64,000 bases of DNA from NCBI GenBank assembly GCA_943735955.1, contig OX030956.1:6035876-6099875 (forward strand), written 5' to 3'. Numbering within the stretch: the first letter of the stretch is position 1; every line of letters starts with the position of its first letter. The notes under the pieces are model-generated. The model had not been told where the DNA came from and ran no database searches. It saw only the letters and a list, made by a program, of their open reading frames with translations. The DNA is from Piscicola geometra. Its lineage: Eukaryota > Annelida > Clitellata > Hirudinida > Piscicolidae. The translations under genes were made by a program, and so were the position numbers. Shown piece by piece: positions 1-15,917 of the stretch.

Positions 1-1267
1 CACCACTGCTGGCCTGCTTTGCCTAGCGATCTTGTAGGGTTCCTTGGGGGCGACGTTGGTGAACTCGTGCACAAAGTCACACTTGAGCGTCTCTTCGGTC
101 TCGATGCAAGCTTCATCGCTCGTTGCCGGTCCATCGTCGATGCCCTCGAAGACGTCTCCGTACTTTTCCACCTCCTGGTACAGAGTGAGAGTGCCACTGT
201 CGGAGTAATAAGGCTCTGCCTTGTCCTCCCTCTTCATCTTCTTCAAACAAACCAGTCTCCAGTCGATTATGTCTGTGTGCGTGTGCTTGTGTGTGTGTGT
301 GTGTGTCTGTGTGTGTGTGTCTGTGTGTGTGTGTTTGTGTTGTGTGTGTGTGTGTGTGTGTGTCTGTGTGTGTGTGTCTGTGTGTGTGTTTGAGTTCAAG
401 AAATTGGTGTGATCTTGAAATTCTGTTTTATTTTTGCTTTTTAAACAATTAAAAATTAAGTTTAAAATCTTTACAAGATTTGCACACTGATTTCTCTCAA
501 ACGACATAAATAATGGTATTTTAATGCATAAGAAAAGTGGAGTCGTACAAAATAGACTGAGTGCAGACAGGATGAAAATGCTGGAAAGGGCAACGGTGCC
601 TGTGAGTTGGTCGATGAATAATCCATCGTTTAAAGTCTTTATTTATTTATTTTATTTCTTGACCAAAACGTAGACTTTAAAAGATGAGAAAATAAATCCC
701 AAAAAATGTTCAAAGCAATGTTACTTTTGTTATTCTGGAGGAAGCACAGGGTTTCCTTGACGGCGTTTACGACATAGTAGTTGACGTACGTCTTGAAAAC
801 CTCCACGTGACACATGCCTTTCTGCAGCATCGAAGCTGAATTCTCGCCCAGTTTGCGACACATGTCGAGCTTTCTCTTCATCTCCGCTTCACTTTTCCCC
901 ACCTCCCACCACCATATCTCTCCCGCCTCATAGCGCTTTAGGTCTTCCAGGTGTCTAGTTTGGGTCGAGGGTAGAATTTAAACTTTTATGGGAGGATGGG
1001 TATTGGCCTTCGAGTTACATCGTTCAAATTTCATACTCAAAAAGTTTGATGCTATAAAAATCTTATATCAACACAAATACAAACAGATGCATTTATGAGT
1101 GTCTATATCTTTAATTGTTCACTATATATACAAAAGCATACAGCATTCCCCACAACCAACAAACCAACGAACCTCCACTCCTGCTGGTCCACTCCCATGT
1201 AGGAGAAGAGGCCACCCGAGAGGAGGTCGAAGAGCGACATTGCGAGTATCACAGCGATTGGACCCAT
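1..1267 (-). CDS. Unrecognised protein gene, 5' three exons (3' part outside window)
   Basis: Three exons join in frame on the minus strand: 1267-1173 (ATG to a GT donor, phase 2), 954-725 (phase 2 to phase 1) and 215 to beyond base 1. The predicted protein begins MGPIAVILAMSLFDLLSGG, a hydrophobic segment that could be a signal peptide or membrane anchor. It continues with a charged stretch containing EIWWWEVGK, a helical region rich in Lys, Met and Cys, and then an acidic, Tyr-containing region with several Cys (DSGTLTLYQEVEKYGDVF). I recognise no domain and propose no function. Support is the agreement of reading phase at both junctions and a start codon with no in-frame acceptor just upstream. 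The third acceptor was chosen partly because it keeps the frame. The gene lies about 1.7 kb downstream of ERR on the same strand. A further 5' exon cannot be excluded. Confidence 0.5.
285..391. repeat. (TG)n microsatellite, interrupted
   Basis: GT dinucleotide tract with occasional TCTG and TTG interruptions. It lies in the second intron of the unrecognised minus-strand gene, about 70 bp upstream of exon 3. Apparent reading frames here (alternating Cys-Val) are translations of the repeat and not genes. Confidence 0.95.
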
Positions 1268-1329
1268 TTCGTATTTCGAGGAGGTAGTGTGAAGACGTTA
1301 TACCCGACGCATTTAAAATGTCCAAGAGA

Positions 1330-2950
1330 TGTTTATAAATGTTTTTTGTTTTGTATACACGTCATAGAAACGTAAACATCAAACAAATAGTGATATTTGC
1401 GATGATTTTAGTTCTAGTTGAGTTTGCTTTAATTTTTAAGATTTAATTGTAGTTTATTTCAAATTAATTCACTGGTTCCAAAAAATGTGCTTTCTTTATG
1501 ACCATTTAAGTTTTCTATTCAGTAAAATTATAAAAGCATATCACTTTCATTTTATTGAAGCAATTTTAAAAAATTAAACTTGGATAAACTTAAATAAAGT
1601 TACGAAACAAAACTAGAACCAATCAAAAAATATTTCAACATAATTGTTAACTTTTTCATTGATTTTTATTCTCAAATAAACATAGCAATCCAGCATTGTG
1701 ACTTTAAAGAACTCCAAAAACGAGGACAGCATGATCAATTTAGTTTTAAAACTCCTCCGCAAGTGTACAATTATTCCATAAAGTTAATCCCATCCGAATA
1801 AATAGACTGCAAAAATCAACAAATTCAATGTTATAAAATTAAATAAAAAGCAAGAATATGACATGTATCCTCTATAATCTATAGATGATGGTCTATAGAC
1901 TATAGAGCATAGCATGCTTACTCTCTCAACACTCAAGAGCTCCAAACGAAGGCTACTGCACTAGTGTTTCGAGAGATTCCAGAAGGTAATTTATCAATAC
2001 CTTCCCGGGTGATCGTGCGTGAAGAAGGTGAAAAAGACATAATTTAATGAGACGCCCCAGCGATTATCCAACGATGAATACTCTACGAAGACCTCTACGA
2101 GCAGGAAGTAAGAGATAGTGTCATCAAACGTGCATGAATGTGTCTGAGCAGCTTGTTGTACGATTCGTTATTGTGTCATTGCTTTACTTTAATTTATTAA
2201 TTACTTAATTAATCATCCATTTATATAATACATAATAAATGACCTAGTTTTTGAAGTTTTAGAGTTAAATGTAATTTGAAAATTGTCCTACATATAAATC
2301 AGCCACAAATAAGTTAAGTCTGAAAATATGTAACATAATGGTATCAATATTAATATTCAACTAATAGTAATAGTAATATTAGTAATATTCAAATAGTAGT
2401 AATAGAAGTAATACTCGGCCTAAGGAAAGTCTATGAGCACGTAGAAACCAAAACGCTGCAAGAAACATTTGTGTTTTCTGATAGCTCACAATGATCGAAT
2501 GAAAGAAAGTTTTGTTAGTTGACCTGACCAGCCAGACTGTATGAAATGTTAGGGCATGTTGGTGGACATATTGCATCATAGGTTAATCGCATTGGTGTTG
2601 AAGTAATGGCTACAGAACAGGAAAAAGAATGATTTACACACGAGATGAAAATGCCTAAGACTGTGAAAAGTGCGCTAAGTAGAAATTCTCACAAAATGCG
2701 AAATCAACTCGAATTGCAAGCTTTCGAGTGCTCGAAGAAAGCACCACTAGAAGCACTCAATTGGTGAAGCAGTGCTGGGACGAACCGACAATTATTGGAC
2801 TATATTGCTGAAAACTCAAGCTCGTTTAAATAAATGCCATTCGAGACATTATCATCACCACAAACCACCACGACGAACATCCCCCAATTTATACTAATTA
2901 ACCAACTCCTTATCAAAACCACCTTCATAAAATACGAACGCCCACCCACC
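1330..2950. other. Intergenic, AT-rich, nothing recognised
   Basis: About 1.6 kb between the ERR stop codon and the start of the next minus-strand gene. I see no coding potential, RNA gene or clear transposon end. It should hold the ERR 3' UTR and the promoter of the downstream gene. Confidence 0.6.
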
Positions 2951-2959
2951 ACAAAAGCA

Positions 2960-6960
<4,001 letters not shown>

Positions 6961-6964
6961 TAAC

Positions 6965-9900
6965 TTAATCTTCGCTAGAGGTTGAGCTTTCCGAATCGTC
7001 ATCATCACTGTCATCATCATCATCATCACTGCCCTCATCATCACTGTCATCCTCATCACTGTCATCTTTTCTTTTCTTCTTCTTTTTACTCTTTTCTTTC
7101 TCTTTTCTCTTCTTCTCTTTCTCTTTCTCTTTCTTCTTTTTTTCCTTCTCTTTATCCTTCTCTTTCTCCTTCTTCTTGTCTTTCTTCTTCTCTTCAGGCT
7201 CATTCTCTTCCTTCATTCTAGCTTTTGCTTCTTTCTCCTCTTTTCTTGTCATTTTTTTCTTCTTTTCTTCTTTTTCCTCTGTTTCCGTGCTTTCATTTTC
7301 TTCTTTCTCTTTTTTCTTATTCTCTTTTTCTCTTTTTTCATCTCTTTTCTTTTCTTCTTTCTCTTTTTTAATTTTCTCTTTTTCTTCCTTTTCTTCCTTC
7401 TCTTTTTTCTTCTTCTCTTTTTCTTCTTTTTCTTTTTCTTCCTTTTCTTCCTTCTCTTTTTTCTTCTTCTCTTTTTCTTCTTTTTCTTTTTCATCCTTTT
7501 CTTCCTTCTCTTTTTTCTTCTTCTCTTTTTCAATTTTTTCTTTTTCTTCTTTTTCTTCTTTTTCTTTTTTCTTTTTTTCCTTTTCTTCTTTTTCTTTTTT
7601 TTCTTTTTCTTCTTTCTCTTTTTTCTTTTTCTCATTTTCTTCTTTTTCTTTAATTTTTTTTTCTTCCATCTCTTTTTTCTTTTTTTCTTTTTCTTCTTTT
7701 TCTTTCATTTCTTTTTCTTCCCTTTCTTTTTTCTTTTTCTCATTTTCTTCTTTTTCTCTACTTTTCTTTTCTTCTATCTCTTTTTTCTTCTTCTCTTTTT
7801 CTTCTTTTTCTTTTCTATCCTTTTCTTCCTTTTCTTTTTTCTTCTTCTCTTTTTCTTCTTTTTCTTTATTTTTCTTTTCTTCCATCTCTTTTTTCTTTTT
7901 TTCTTTTTCTTCTCTTTCCTCTTTTTTCTTTTCTTCTTTCTCTTTTTTAATCTTCTCTTTTTCTTCTCTTTCTTCTTTTTCTTTTTTTTCTTTTTCTTCT
8001 TTCTCTTTTTTCTTTTTCTCTTTCTCTTCTTGTTCCTTTAATTTCTTTTCCTCTCGCTCTTTTTTCTTTTTCTCATTTTCTTCTTTTTCTTTAATTTTCT
8101 TTTCTTCCATTTCTTTTTTCTTCTTTTCTTTTTCTTCTTTTTTCTTTTTTTCATTTTCTTCGTTTTCTTTTTTCTTCTTCTCTTGATCTTCTTTTTCTTT
8201 TTTCTTCTCTTCTTGATCTTCTTTTTTCTTTTTGTCTGGGTCTTCTTTTTCTTTTTTATTTTTTTCTTGATCTTCTTTTTTCTTTTTTTCTTGATCTTCT
8301 TGCTCCTTTTTCTTTTTCTCTTGATCTTCTTGCTCTTTTTTCTTTTTCTCTTGATCTTCTTGCTCTTTTTTCTTTTTCTCTTGATCTTCTTTTTCTTTTT
8401 TCTTTTTTTCCTCTATTTCTTTTTTCTTTTTTTCTTCTATTTCTTGTTTTTTCCCATCTTCCTTTGGTTCTTCTTTTTTATTCTTTTCTTGATCTTCTTT
8501 TTTCTTTTTTTCTTGATCTTCTTTTTCTTTTATCTTTTTCTCTTGATCTTCTTTTTCTTTTTTCTTTTTCTCTTGATCTTCTTTTTTCTTTTTTTCCTCT
8601 ATTTCTTGTTTTTTCTTGTCTTCTTTTGGTTCTTCTTTTTTACTCGTTCTTTTTTCTTTTTTTTCTTCTTTCTTACTCACTCTTCTTTCCTTCTTTTTGT
8701 CTTTCATTTTATTTTCTTCTCCCTCCTTCTCTCCCTCCTCCTCTTCTCCCTCCTTCTCCTCCCGGTGGTTCGAAGGCGAGGTCTCCAGACGGCGACGGAA
8801 GGACTCCGGCACGACGGCAGCGACGACGTAGAGCAAGAAACACGTCCAACTGGTCGCCATCTTGATCAGCGTCGACAACCACCCGTTCTGACTCGAGGAA
8901 GCGGCACTCGTCTCAGGCCTGTGTGCCAGTCAGATGAAGTCTCGAGTGATTTCAATTAAGATGCGATTAATATTATATTTGAAAGTTTTTCATGTTTGTA
9001 AAATCATAATTAAATGTGTGTCGAGTAGTTGTGAGCAGGGGCGCAACCAGCGAAAAATGCTGGGAGGGGCTCAACTTAAGCAAAAAAACTTAATTGTTTT
9101 ACCCATTTACCGCTGCTGTTACGTTTTTGCAACATCAATTATTATTTTTTTCTGTTTTAATACCGAGTAATTTCACATATTTTGTACAAGAAATTTTAAT
9201 TTCATAAGTTAAATTTAAATTTTTTAATTTTTAATTTCATAAGTTAAATTTCAATTTGTTAAATTTTAATTTCATAAGTTAAATTTCAATTCTTTAAATT
9301 TTATTTTCATAAGTTAAATTTCAATTTTTAAATTTTTAATTTTTTGTTTTCTGTTCAAATTTAAAAATTTTCACAAAAATCATTTCTCGCTTAGATAATT
9401 GTTCAATTTTTTCGTTCGAATTTATTATTTTTATACAAATTTAGTTTTAATTTCAGGGTGAAAAGATAGTTAATACTTAAATTAACTTTTTTTAATTCAA
9501 ATTAACCTGTAAAACGTTTTCAATGCAATTAAAAATCAATGGTGCGTTTTTGCAACTTTGAAGTAATATGATTTCATATGATTTTTAATAAGCCTAATCA
9601 TTCATTACAATAGTTATTATGAAAATAATACAAATTATTTTAGTGTTAATGTATTATGAAATTTATAAAATAAAAAGTTGAATTTTGTAGATGAATTTTG
9701 ATTTTTATATTTTGAAAAAAAATTCCAAACCGCAAAAGCTTCACACTTGAAGCTTTTATTGAAAGGAATATAATTTTTTAACTTCTCATAGATTGATTAT
9801 AAAATAAAAATATAGATAACATTCGTCGTCAGTGTCGTCTTTGAAACAGCATGACAGTTTATGAATGTGCTGTTGTAATTCACGTTAAATAATTTACTTT

Positions 9901-12501
9901 GTTGTAATTAAAATTACTATTATTATTATTATAACTAATAAAATAATAAGAAGTCGTAATTTTATCGAACTATTTGCAATTTAAATTTATTTCTGTTTTA
10001 ATAAATGTGGTTTGAATCAACTTGTTCATGATTTTTTACTGTACAGAAGTAGAGACCGACCGAAACAGATATTTTTATTTCGGCCGAAACCGAAATTAGG
10101 CCGAAATTAAAATCCCATTTTCGGCCGAAACCGAAATTAAGCCGAAATTGAATATCAATTTTTGGCCGAAAACGAAATTAAACCGAAATTGTAATAAGAT
10201 TTTTGGCCGAAACCTAAGCCGAAACCGAAATTTTTTCCAACTTTTATTAAAAATGAAAAAATAGCATTTAACGATGACAATGCCAGTTTAATAGGTAAAT
10301 CCAAACAAGCGTATATTTTAAGCAAAAAAAAAGTTTTTCAACAACAAAATTTTTTTGTTGTTGACAGGCTTTGCTTTGGCCAGACTGACATTTTGTAAAA
10401 AAACTTCCAAATAGGATTCAACGACATTCTCACAATTTATTTTTGAATTAATTAATCGAAGCCAAATCTTCTCGTTCTTTCGACTTATATACAGTGTTTT
10501 TCAAAAAATGGATATCTAGAATTCCACATGCTTGTATGTGTTATTCGAACAATTAGTCTTATGTCACCAATAAATCAATTAACCACGATATCTAATAGAT
10601 ATCTAATAGAGATGAGAATTGAACTCAAACTTAATAATTCGAGTTTGATTGAGGATATACAGATACTTACTTTTGACAATAAAATTTGTTTTAAAAAGTT
10701 TTGTTAAATATCATCATTGAACTTATCCCAATTCACTTAAATTTCAAATACATGATTGTTGTTCCAGATGCTTGTATATGTTATTCGAATAATTAGTCTG
10801 ATGACACCCATAAATCAATCAATCAGGATAACTAATAGATATCTAATAGAGAATCGAATACGAACTTAATAGTTCGATTGAAGATACAGATATGCCAGAT
10901 AAACTACATAAATAAATAAAAATTTCGGTTTTTCGATAAATATGAGACCCATTTCGGCCGAAACCGAAAAATTGCCGAAACTAAGAAAATTGGCAATTTC
11001 GGCGCCGAAACCGAAACCGAACCGAATTTTGGTCGGTCTCTACACAGAAGTATGTCACACTTCCCGCTCATGTTGCGTTTTCGCAACCTTTTCCCTCATT
11101 AAAACTTATGAAATAATTGTTTTCAATTTTGCTTGAGTTATTATTAGAACCAAATAATGTAAGTCTAAATGTAAAACCCATGTCAACTTTTTTTCTCGAG
11201 TAGCGGCGGTAAATGGGCTAAATAAAAACTACCAATTATAGTTGATAAAGAATTTAGATAGTTTATCAATGATACAAAAGAAAAAATACAAACTTAGTTG
11301 CATAGTATTCTTAGAGTTAGGTCATCAGTTTGTGAACATCTTTTCACCATTTCATTTACTGGAAGAAGTGCAGTAGCTGTTTTGGTAGCAGATATTCTCA
11401 AACAAGCTTTGCAAACGACGAGCAGATACAGTCGTCCTAAGAGGAATTTTAATAAGCCAAAGTTTAGGTAATGCTCTTTCTGCCTCTGATGAAGTAACTG
11501 GCAGAGTCAGAGCAACATCGAGCATATAGTGCAACTCGGGCTGAAGGCTTGTGGCTCAAAAGAGTTCTTGCAGTTCGATACATGCAATGAGATCAGACTG
11601 ATCCGCAGGTAAACCTGTTGATGTGATTTTGAACTGTCTTTGCACAGTTTCAGCATCCTTTCCATGAAGGTTGGATAATTCTGAAAGCTCGAGAGTTAAT
11701 TTGTCTATCTGCGTTGTTCTTTATATAATGTGCTGGAAAAATTTACATATGAAAAGTGTAAAGAATTAAGAGTGTAGTTAAGGTCTAGTGGTGCTCTATT
11801 TCTTCTCAGAATTTGTGACATGTTAGTGTTATTTTGGTAGGATCTCTATGTTCTGTGTTGATATATGAAATGTTTCGGGAGATAAAGGCCTGATGGCCAT
11901 CCAGAGCAAATATCATTGTCCTATGGCATATTGGAAAATTCATTACCCCCCCCCCCTCCACCAAAAAAACTCATCGATTTTCGAAAAATTGTGAAACCCT
12001 TCAAATAGGTCTGGGGGGGGGTTTGAGCCCCCCCAGCCCCCCCTGGTTGCGCCACTGGTTGTAAGAGTATAATTAAATGTGTGTCGAGTAGTTGTAAGAG
12101 TATAATTAAATGTGTGGCGAGTAGTATTTCGACACGGCTTCAAGAATGTGGCCTTTTAAAAAGAGAAGGCTCATCCTAGAGTGGCCAAATGATTTGAGAT
12201 GGCGTCCTAGAGTACTATAATCAAAATTAAATTTCATTAAAATTATAATAACTATTTCATCCATAATATAAAAAAAGATGAAGTTTTAATAATAAAAAGT
12301 AGACTGACTTGAACCAGTTGGTGAGGTGTAGCATGATGTAGAAGGAGGCGAGGATGTGGATGAAGTGGAAGAAGGGGTAGTTGTAGGTGCCTTGCTGGTG
12401 GTCGTCGAAGTTCACTTTCTGACCGCCCCTGTGCAGCAGCAGGAAGTCCACTGCAGGTGGTTGTGGTTGTTGTTGGTGGTGGTTGCTGGTGGTGGTTGTT
12501 G

Positions 12502-12534
<33 letters not shown>

Positions 12535-15500
12535 TGGTGGTTGTTGTTGGTGGTTGATGCAAATGGTTGTTGTTGTTGGTGGTGGTGGTGGTTGTTGGTG
12601 GTGGTTGTTGTTGTTGTTAGTGGTGGTGGTTGTTGTTGGTTGTTGCAGGTAGTTTTTGTTGTTGTTAGTGGTGGAGGAGGATGGTGAGGGATGAAAGTGC
12701 ATGGGGGAGGGTAGATAATTATCTAATTTGATAATTGATGGAGTAAATAATCAATTGAATTTGATTTTTTTGATTATTCAATTTGTTAAACATTTTTATA
12801 TACATTTTAAACAATATGTAAGCAAATCGATTTTAAACAATATGTAAGCAAATACATTTTAAACAATATGTGAGCAAATCGATTTGACTAACGATTCTTG
12901 GGAAAACATAGGCAAATTCGATGGACCTGAAAGTACGAAAACTTTTCTTATTCCGATAAGAACGTAAAAGATAACTTAAATTGTCCTTCATATCAATAAT
13001 TTTCACGTTTATTTCTAAAAAACTTCTATTTATTCAAATCCAATAAGTTTAATAGATTCGTTTAATAGGAATTTAACCCTTCTCAAATCAGTCTCAAACC
13101 TCTTTTAATGTTGAATGAATTAATCATAAAACAATATTTAAAAAGAAATAAAATTAAGTCCAAAAAACGGATTTATTACGAGATTTTCATTGTTGTGGAG
13201 GCCGAGTTTATAGATGTTTCGGGACGCATCTAAACTGGAAAAAAATTATTTATCTCAAGAAACTCATTTATCAAATTCATTAAATCAAATCAAACAATTT
13301 TTGAATATTTATTTTAGTTTTATATAAATATTTTAATCGTTTTTTATTTATAATCTGGACCTTACTAGCATTCACACAACTCCATTTAGCGATGAATTGT
13401 CATCAGTCAATCGGTGGACATGTGAAGTGCTTACTAATTCAACAACTGATTTTTCAATCACACAAACACTTGAAAAGCAACACTAAACAAACGCAGCACA
13501 AACATCGAACAAACATCACCAAAAAGCAACTTCCAAACACACCCACCTGCTCGCAACCACCAAGAGGAACATCACGGCCTTTTCCATCGGTCGAGCAATT
13601 ATCGAGAACTTTTCGAACGAGTCGACTTTCACTTCAACGTCGTCGTCATTCGAAAGGGAGAAGACACAACGGACCAACTTGTCTTTTCCGATTTCGACTT
13701 GGTAGAACATATCGGAGAGAGCAAACGACGTGTTGGAGAAGTCTGCATGAAATAGTATACGTTAGTTTCAGTTAACGAAAAAGTAGCGACCAACAGAAAT
13801 TTGGTTTAAGCTCAAAAATTTCAATTTTTCTCAGTTTTGGTCATTTTTTGGTTTCGGCCGAATCAAAAATAGCAATTTCGATCAGAAAAAGCTCGAAGCA
13901 TATTTTAAAAGCAGAACAAACTTTTGGTGTAAGGCGACCCAATCAGTGCTTGCCAGGTCATGTAGAGGACGTACAACGACACAACGCAACCCGCGGCTAA
14001 GCTCATAGGCCATTCTGGAAGTTTAAACGAAAAAATTTCAAATTTGTTAGAAATTTTTTTATAGAATGTAATACATGTTTGAAGTATTTGAATAAGTTGG
14101 ATAAACCAATAAAGCAGGCTAATTGGTTCAGATAAGTGACATTATTTTTCGACTTCAAAGAATCCGCAAAGTGTACTTCGACTGGTGGAGGGAAAGAGGG
14201 GAATGAGGCACATGGTTGCACAGAGGAAAACGTTCAAGCAGATGAAGAACTTGTTTTCGTAGCACGAGCCCCTCCTCGTGTAGAACCTGAAGAGCAACCA
14301 AGCTCCTGCGATCAACAAGCCAACCATGGCAGCGTTGACGATGTACATGCCTGGGTGGGAGGTTCAATGGCGCAATCTAAGTTTCATTTGAAACGTTGAG
14401 TCTAAAGATCATTCAGTGATATGAATCTTCGATTAAATAAAAGAGACGAAAAGTGAGAATAGCTGAAAAGCGGAACAAACCCAGCAGCCATTTTATCTTA
14501 GGCCTTCCATTTTCATTAGAGTTTATTTTAGATCTCCTAATGGTTGAGTCATTTTTTGGTGTATGGATAACTAATGGCGTTTAAACAATTAAGTTTTAAA
14601 TCTTGTAACTTTTAAAACTCAAGATTTGGGAGGCATTCGATAATTAAAAGACTAGAAACTTTGCCGGACATAATCATACCATCGAGCATTTAATTGAAGT
14701 CCTTTGTTTATGATGAAGAGAAGTTGTATAATAAGAAAGACCGAACCTCCAATCATGCCTAGGACCAGCCAACCTTCGAGGAAATCATCAATGGTTGCAG
14801 TAATTATACTTGAAATTGGGTAAAACTTAATTTTTTTTTATGTTTGTTTGATGAAAAGTATTGAAAAAAGTGAATCTAACCTGTAGCAAATAGGTTAGTT
14901 GATGGAATGTAGAAAGAAAACAAAAAAGACCCGAAAAGAAAAAAGTATTTGTAGGCCCAGAGACTTTGGAAAAAATGTAGGTATAAATTAATTGTAAAAT
15001 GTATTGTTGAAACTAATTATTTAATTTTAACTTCAAGTTTATGATTATTAACTATTTTCAATTTTAAAAAAACAAGCAAAAATCAACCCATTGTGGAAGT
15101 CAGCCCTCAAGTTATTGGCGTTAGGAAGGCCTATTGTGAGAATGAAGAGTAAGGAGTGGAACAGCACCAGAACAAACACACCCCTGTAAACCGCTAAGTA
15201 ACCAGTCAACTTCTCACAATCAGCGCCCGCGTTTATAATTCCACAGAAACGATTTGGAATGCTGACCTGCAAGGATGGAGCGTGTAATGTTTAAATTAAG
15301 TTAAACCGTCACTTAGAAACGGAATAAGTAACTCTTTTTAAACAAATTATTTGATCTATGAATAGTTTCTTGAGAATGTTAAAATAAATTATGATAACAT
15401 ATTTCAATTTCAATTTAGTGACTTTTATATGACTTGATAGAAACAATCGTCGCGACGAACATTGTCTAGAAGGAAATCCTCAAACTCGGGCATGAGGATT

Positions 15501-15752
15501 ATGAAGTAGAACATCACTGCGATGAGCAGCAGGAGGATGTACATGAGTTTCGCCGAGGTGGACTGCTTGATGGGCGGCAGTTTCGAGCAGCACAAACTGC
15601 AGCTGTCCCTCGCGAAAAGACAACGAATCTACCAAGTGTTTGAGAATTAGTTTTGATTAAATTTTGATTATGATTATTAATATAACTAATAGTTATTAAA
15701 GAGATTAAATTTCGTTTATCTTACTTACTTGCGTTAGGCAGACTGAAGGCAT
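6965..15752 (-). CDS. SERINC paralog SER-4 with a very long Lys/Glu-rich C-terminal tail
   Basis: Ten-helix SERINC family membrane protein. Members act at plasma and internal membranes and have been linked to lipid transport, scrambling and serine incorporation. Eleven exons: 15752-15729, 15628-15461, 15266-15088, 14963-14881, 14773-14660, 14350-14177, 14014-13922, 13742-13543, 12926-12893, 12450-12309 and 8918-6965; total 3165 nt, 1054 aa. Family motifs are the Cys-rich start (CSLCCSKLPPIKQSTSAK), NLRADFHNG, FYTRRGSCYENKFF, YVLYMTWQA, and GTYNYPFFHFIHILASFYIM with LTNWFK. The last helix (about residues 423-441) is followed by about 610 residues of KKEE/KEKEDQEKK-type repeats and an Asp/Ser acidic end. 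Usual SERINCs are about 450-500 aa, so the tail is the anomaly. The short exon 6 of the other paralogs is missing; exon 5 reads straight into a short loop. The ninth junction uses a donor 4 nt beyond the homologous AG|GT, which restores the frame. The last intron (3.4 kb) carries the nested hAT elements. Confidence 0.88.
7080..8765. repeat. Polypurine/polypyrimidine tract coding the SER-4 tail
   Basis: About 1.7 kb in which the plus strand is almost entirely C and T, and the minus (coding) strand almost entirely A and G in GAA, AAG, AAA and GAG codons. The array is imperfect, with blocks of varying order rather than a uniform unit, so it has been evolving as coding sequence or as an old decayed microsatellite. 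Reading frames on the plus strand here (Ser/Phe-rich) are shadows. Confidence 0.9.
9028..12065 (-). mobile_element. hAT transposon with terminal inverted repeats and 8-bp target duplication
   Basis: The element runs 9036-12057. Left end CAGGGGCGCAACCAG; right end CTGGTTGCGCCACTG, its near-perfect inverse. It is flanked by GTTGTGAG (9028-9035) and GTTGTAAG (12058-12065), an 8-bp duplication with one mismatch, as expected of hAT. A second inner inverted match lies near 9103-9118 and 11203-11220. A minus-strand remnant at about 11700-11352 encodes LTLPVTSSEAERALPKLWLI, the hAT dimerisation domain (usually LTLPVTTASCERSFSKLKLI-like). Most of the transposase is missing or decayed, so it is not autonomous. 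It sits in the last intron of SER-4. Confidence 0.87.
10042..11050. mobile_element. Non-autonomous hAT element nested inside the larger hAT
   Basis: The element runs 10050-11042 (993 bp). Its termini TAGAGACCGACCGAAA and its inverse TTTTGGTCGGTCTCTA are terminal inverted repeats starting with TAGAG, which fits the hAT YARNG rule. Flanks are TACAGAAG (10042-10049) and CACAGAAG (11043-11050), 7 of 8 identical. Both ends carry subterminal runs of a CGGCCGAAACCGAAA-like unit (about 10078-10225 and 10956-11030). There is no coding sequence. Confidence 0.85.
12058..12125. repeat. Two-copy direct repeat flanking the hAT insertion
   Basis: A unit of about 33 bp containing AATTAAATGTGTGTCGAGTA is present twice right of the hAT element, and its equivalent lies left of the element at 9006-9035. 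The hAT therefore inserted into a small pre-existing tandem repeat. Confidence 0.75.
12457..12672. repeat. (GTT/GGT)n tract in SER-4 intron
   Basis: Mixed trinucleotide repeat. On the coding (minus) strand it is (AAC/ACC)n and ends only a few bases before the exon 10 acceptor at 12450, so it forms the region where the polypyrimidine tract would be expected. Confidence 0.9.
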
Positions 15753-15877
15753 AGTCCTGTTTTAGACTAGAATGTTTGAACCGTAAAACTCGCCATTCAA
15801 TACCTTCCAATAATAATAATAATAATGAATGTGAATTTAAAAACATTAAAGTTCATCAAAGCAATAGAGACATAAAG

Positions 15878-15917
15878 TAAACTATGACATTTAATTCAAG
15901 TAAAAGTGAAATTTTAC
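15878..15917 (-). promoter_or_regulatory. Shared SERINC upstream element (SER-4 copy)
   Basis: Plus-strand core CTATGACAT followed by AAAAGTGAAATTT, starting 126 bp upstream of the SER-4 ATG. The same pair of cores sits at 139 and 140 bp upstream of SER-3 and SER-2, and a weaker form at 127 bp upstream of SER-1. The surrounding sequence is not conserved. A core-promoter or transcription-factor site is inferred. Confidence 0.6.

Noticed and set aside
7176..8959. Plus-strand Ser/Phe-rich open frames
   Set aside because: Antisense shadow of the SER-4 Lys/Glu exon, which is in phase with ten conserved SERINC exons.
10020..11050. CCGAAA-rich repeats considered as telomere-like or satellite DNA
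   Set aside because: They are subterminal repeats of a bounded hAT-type element with inverted ends and an 8-bp duplication.
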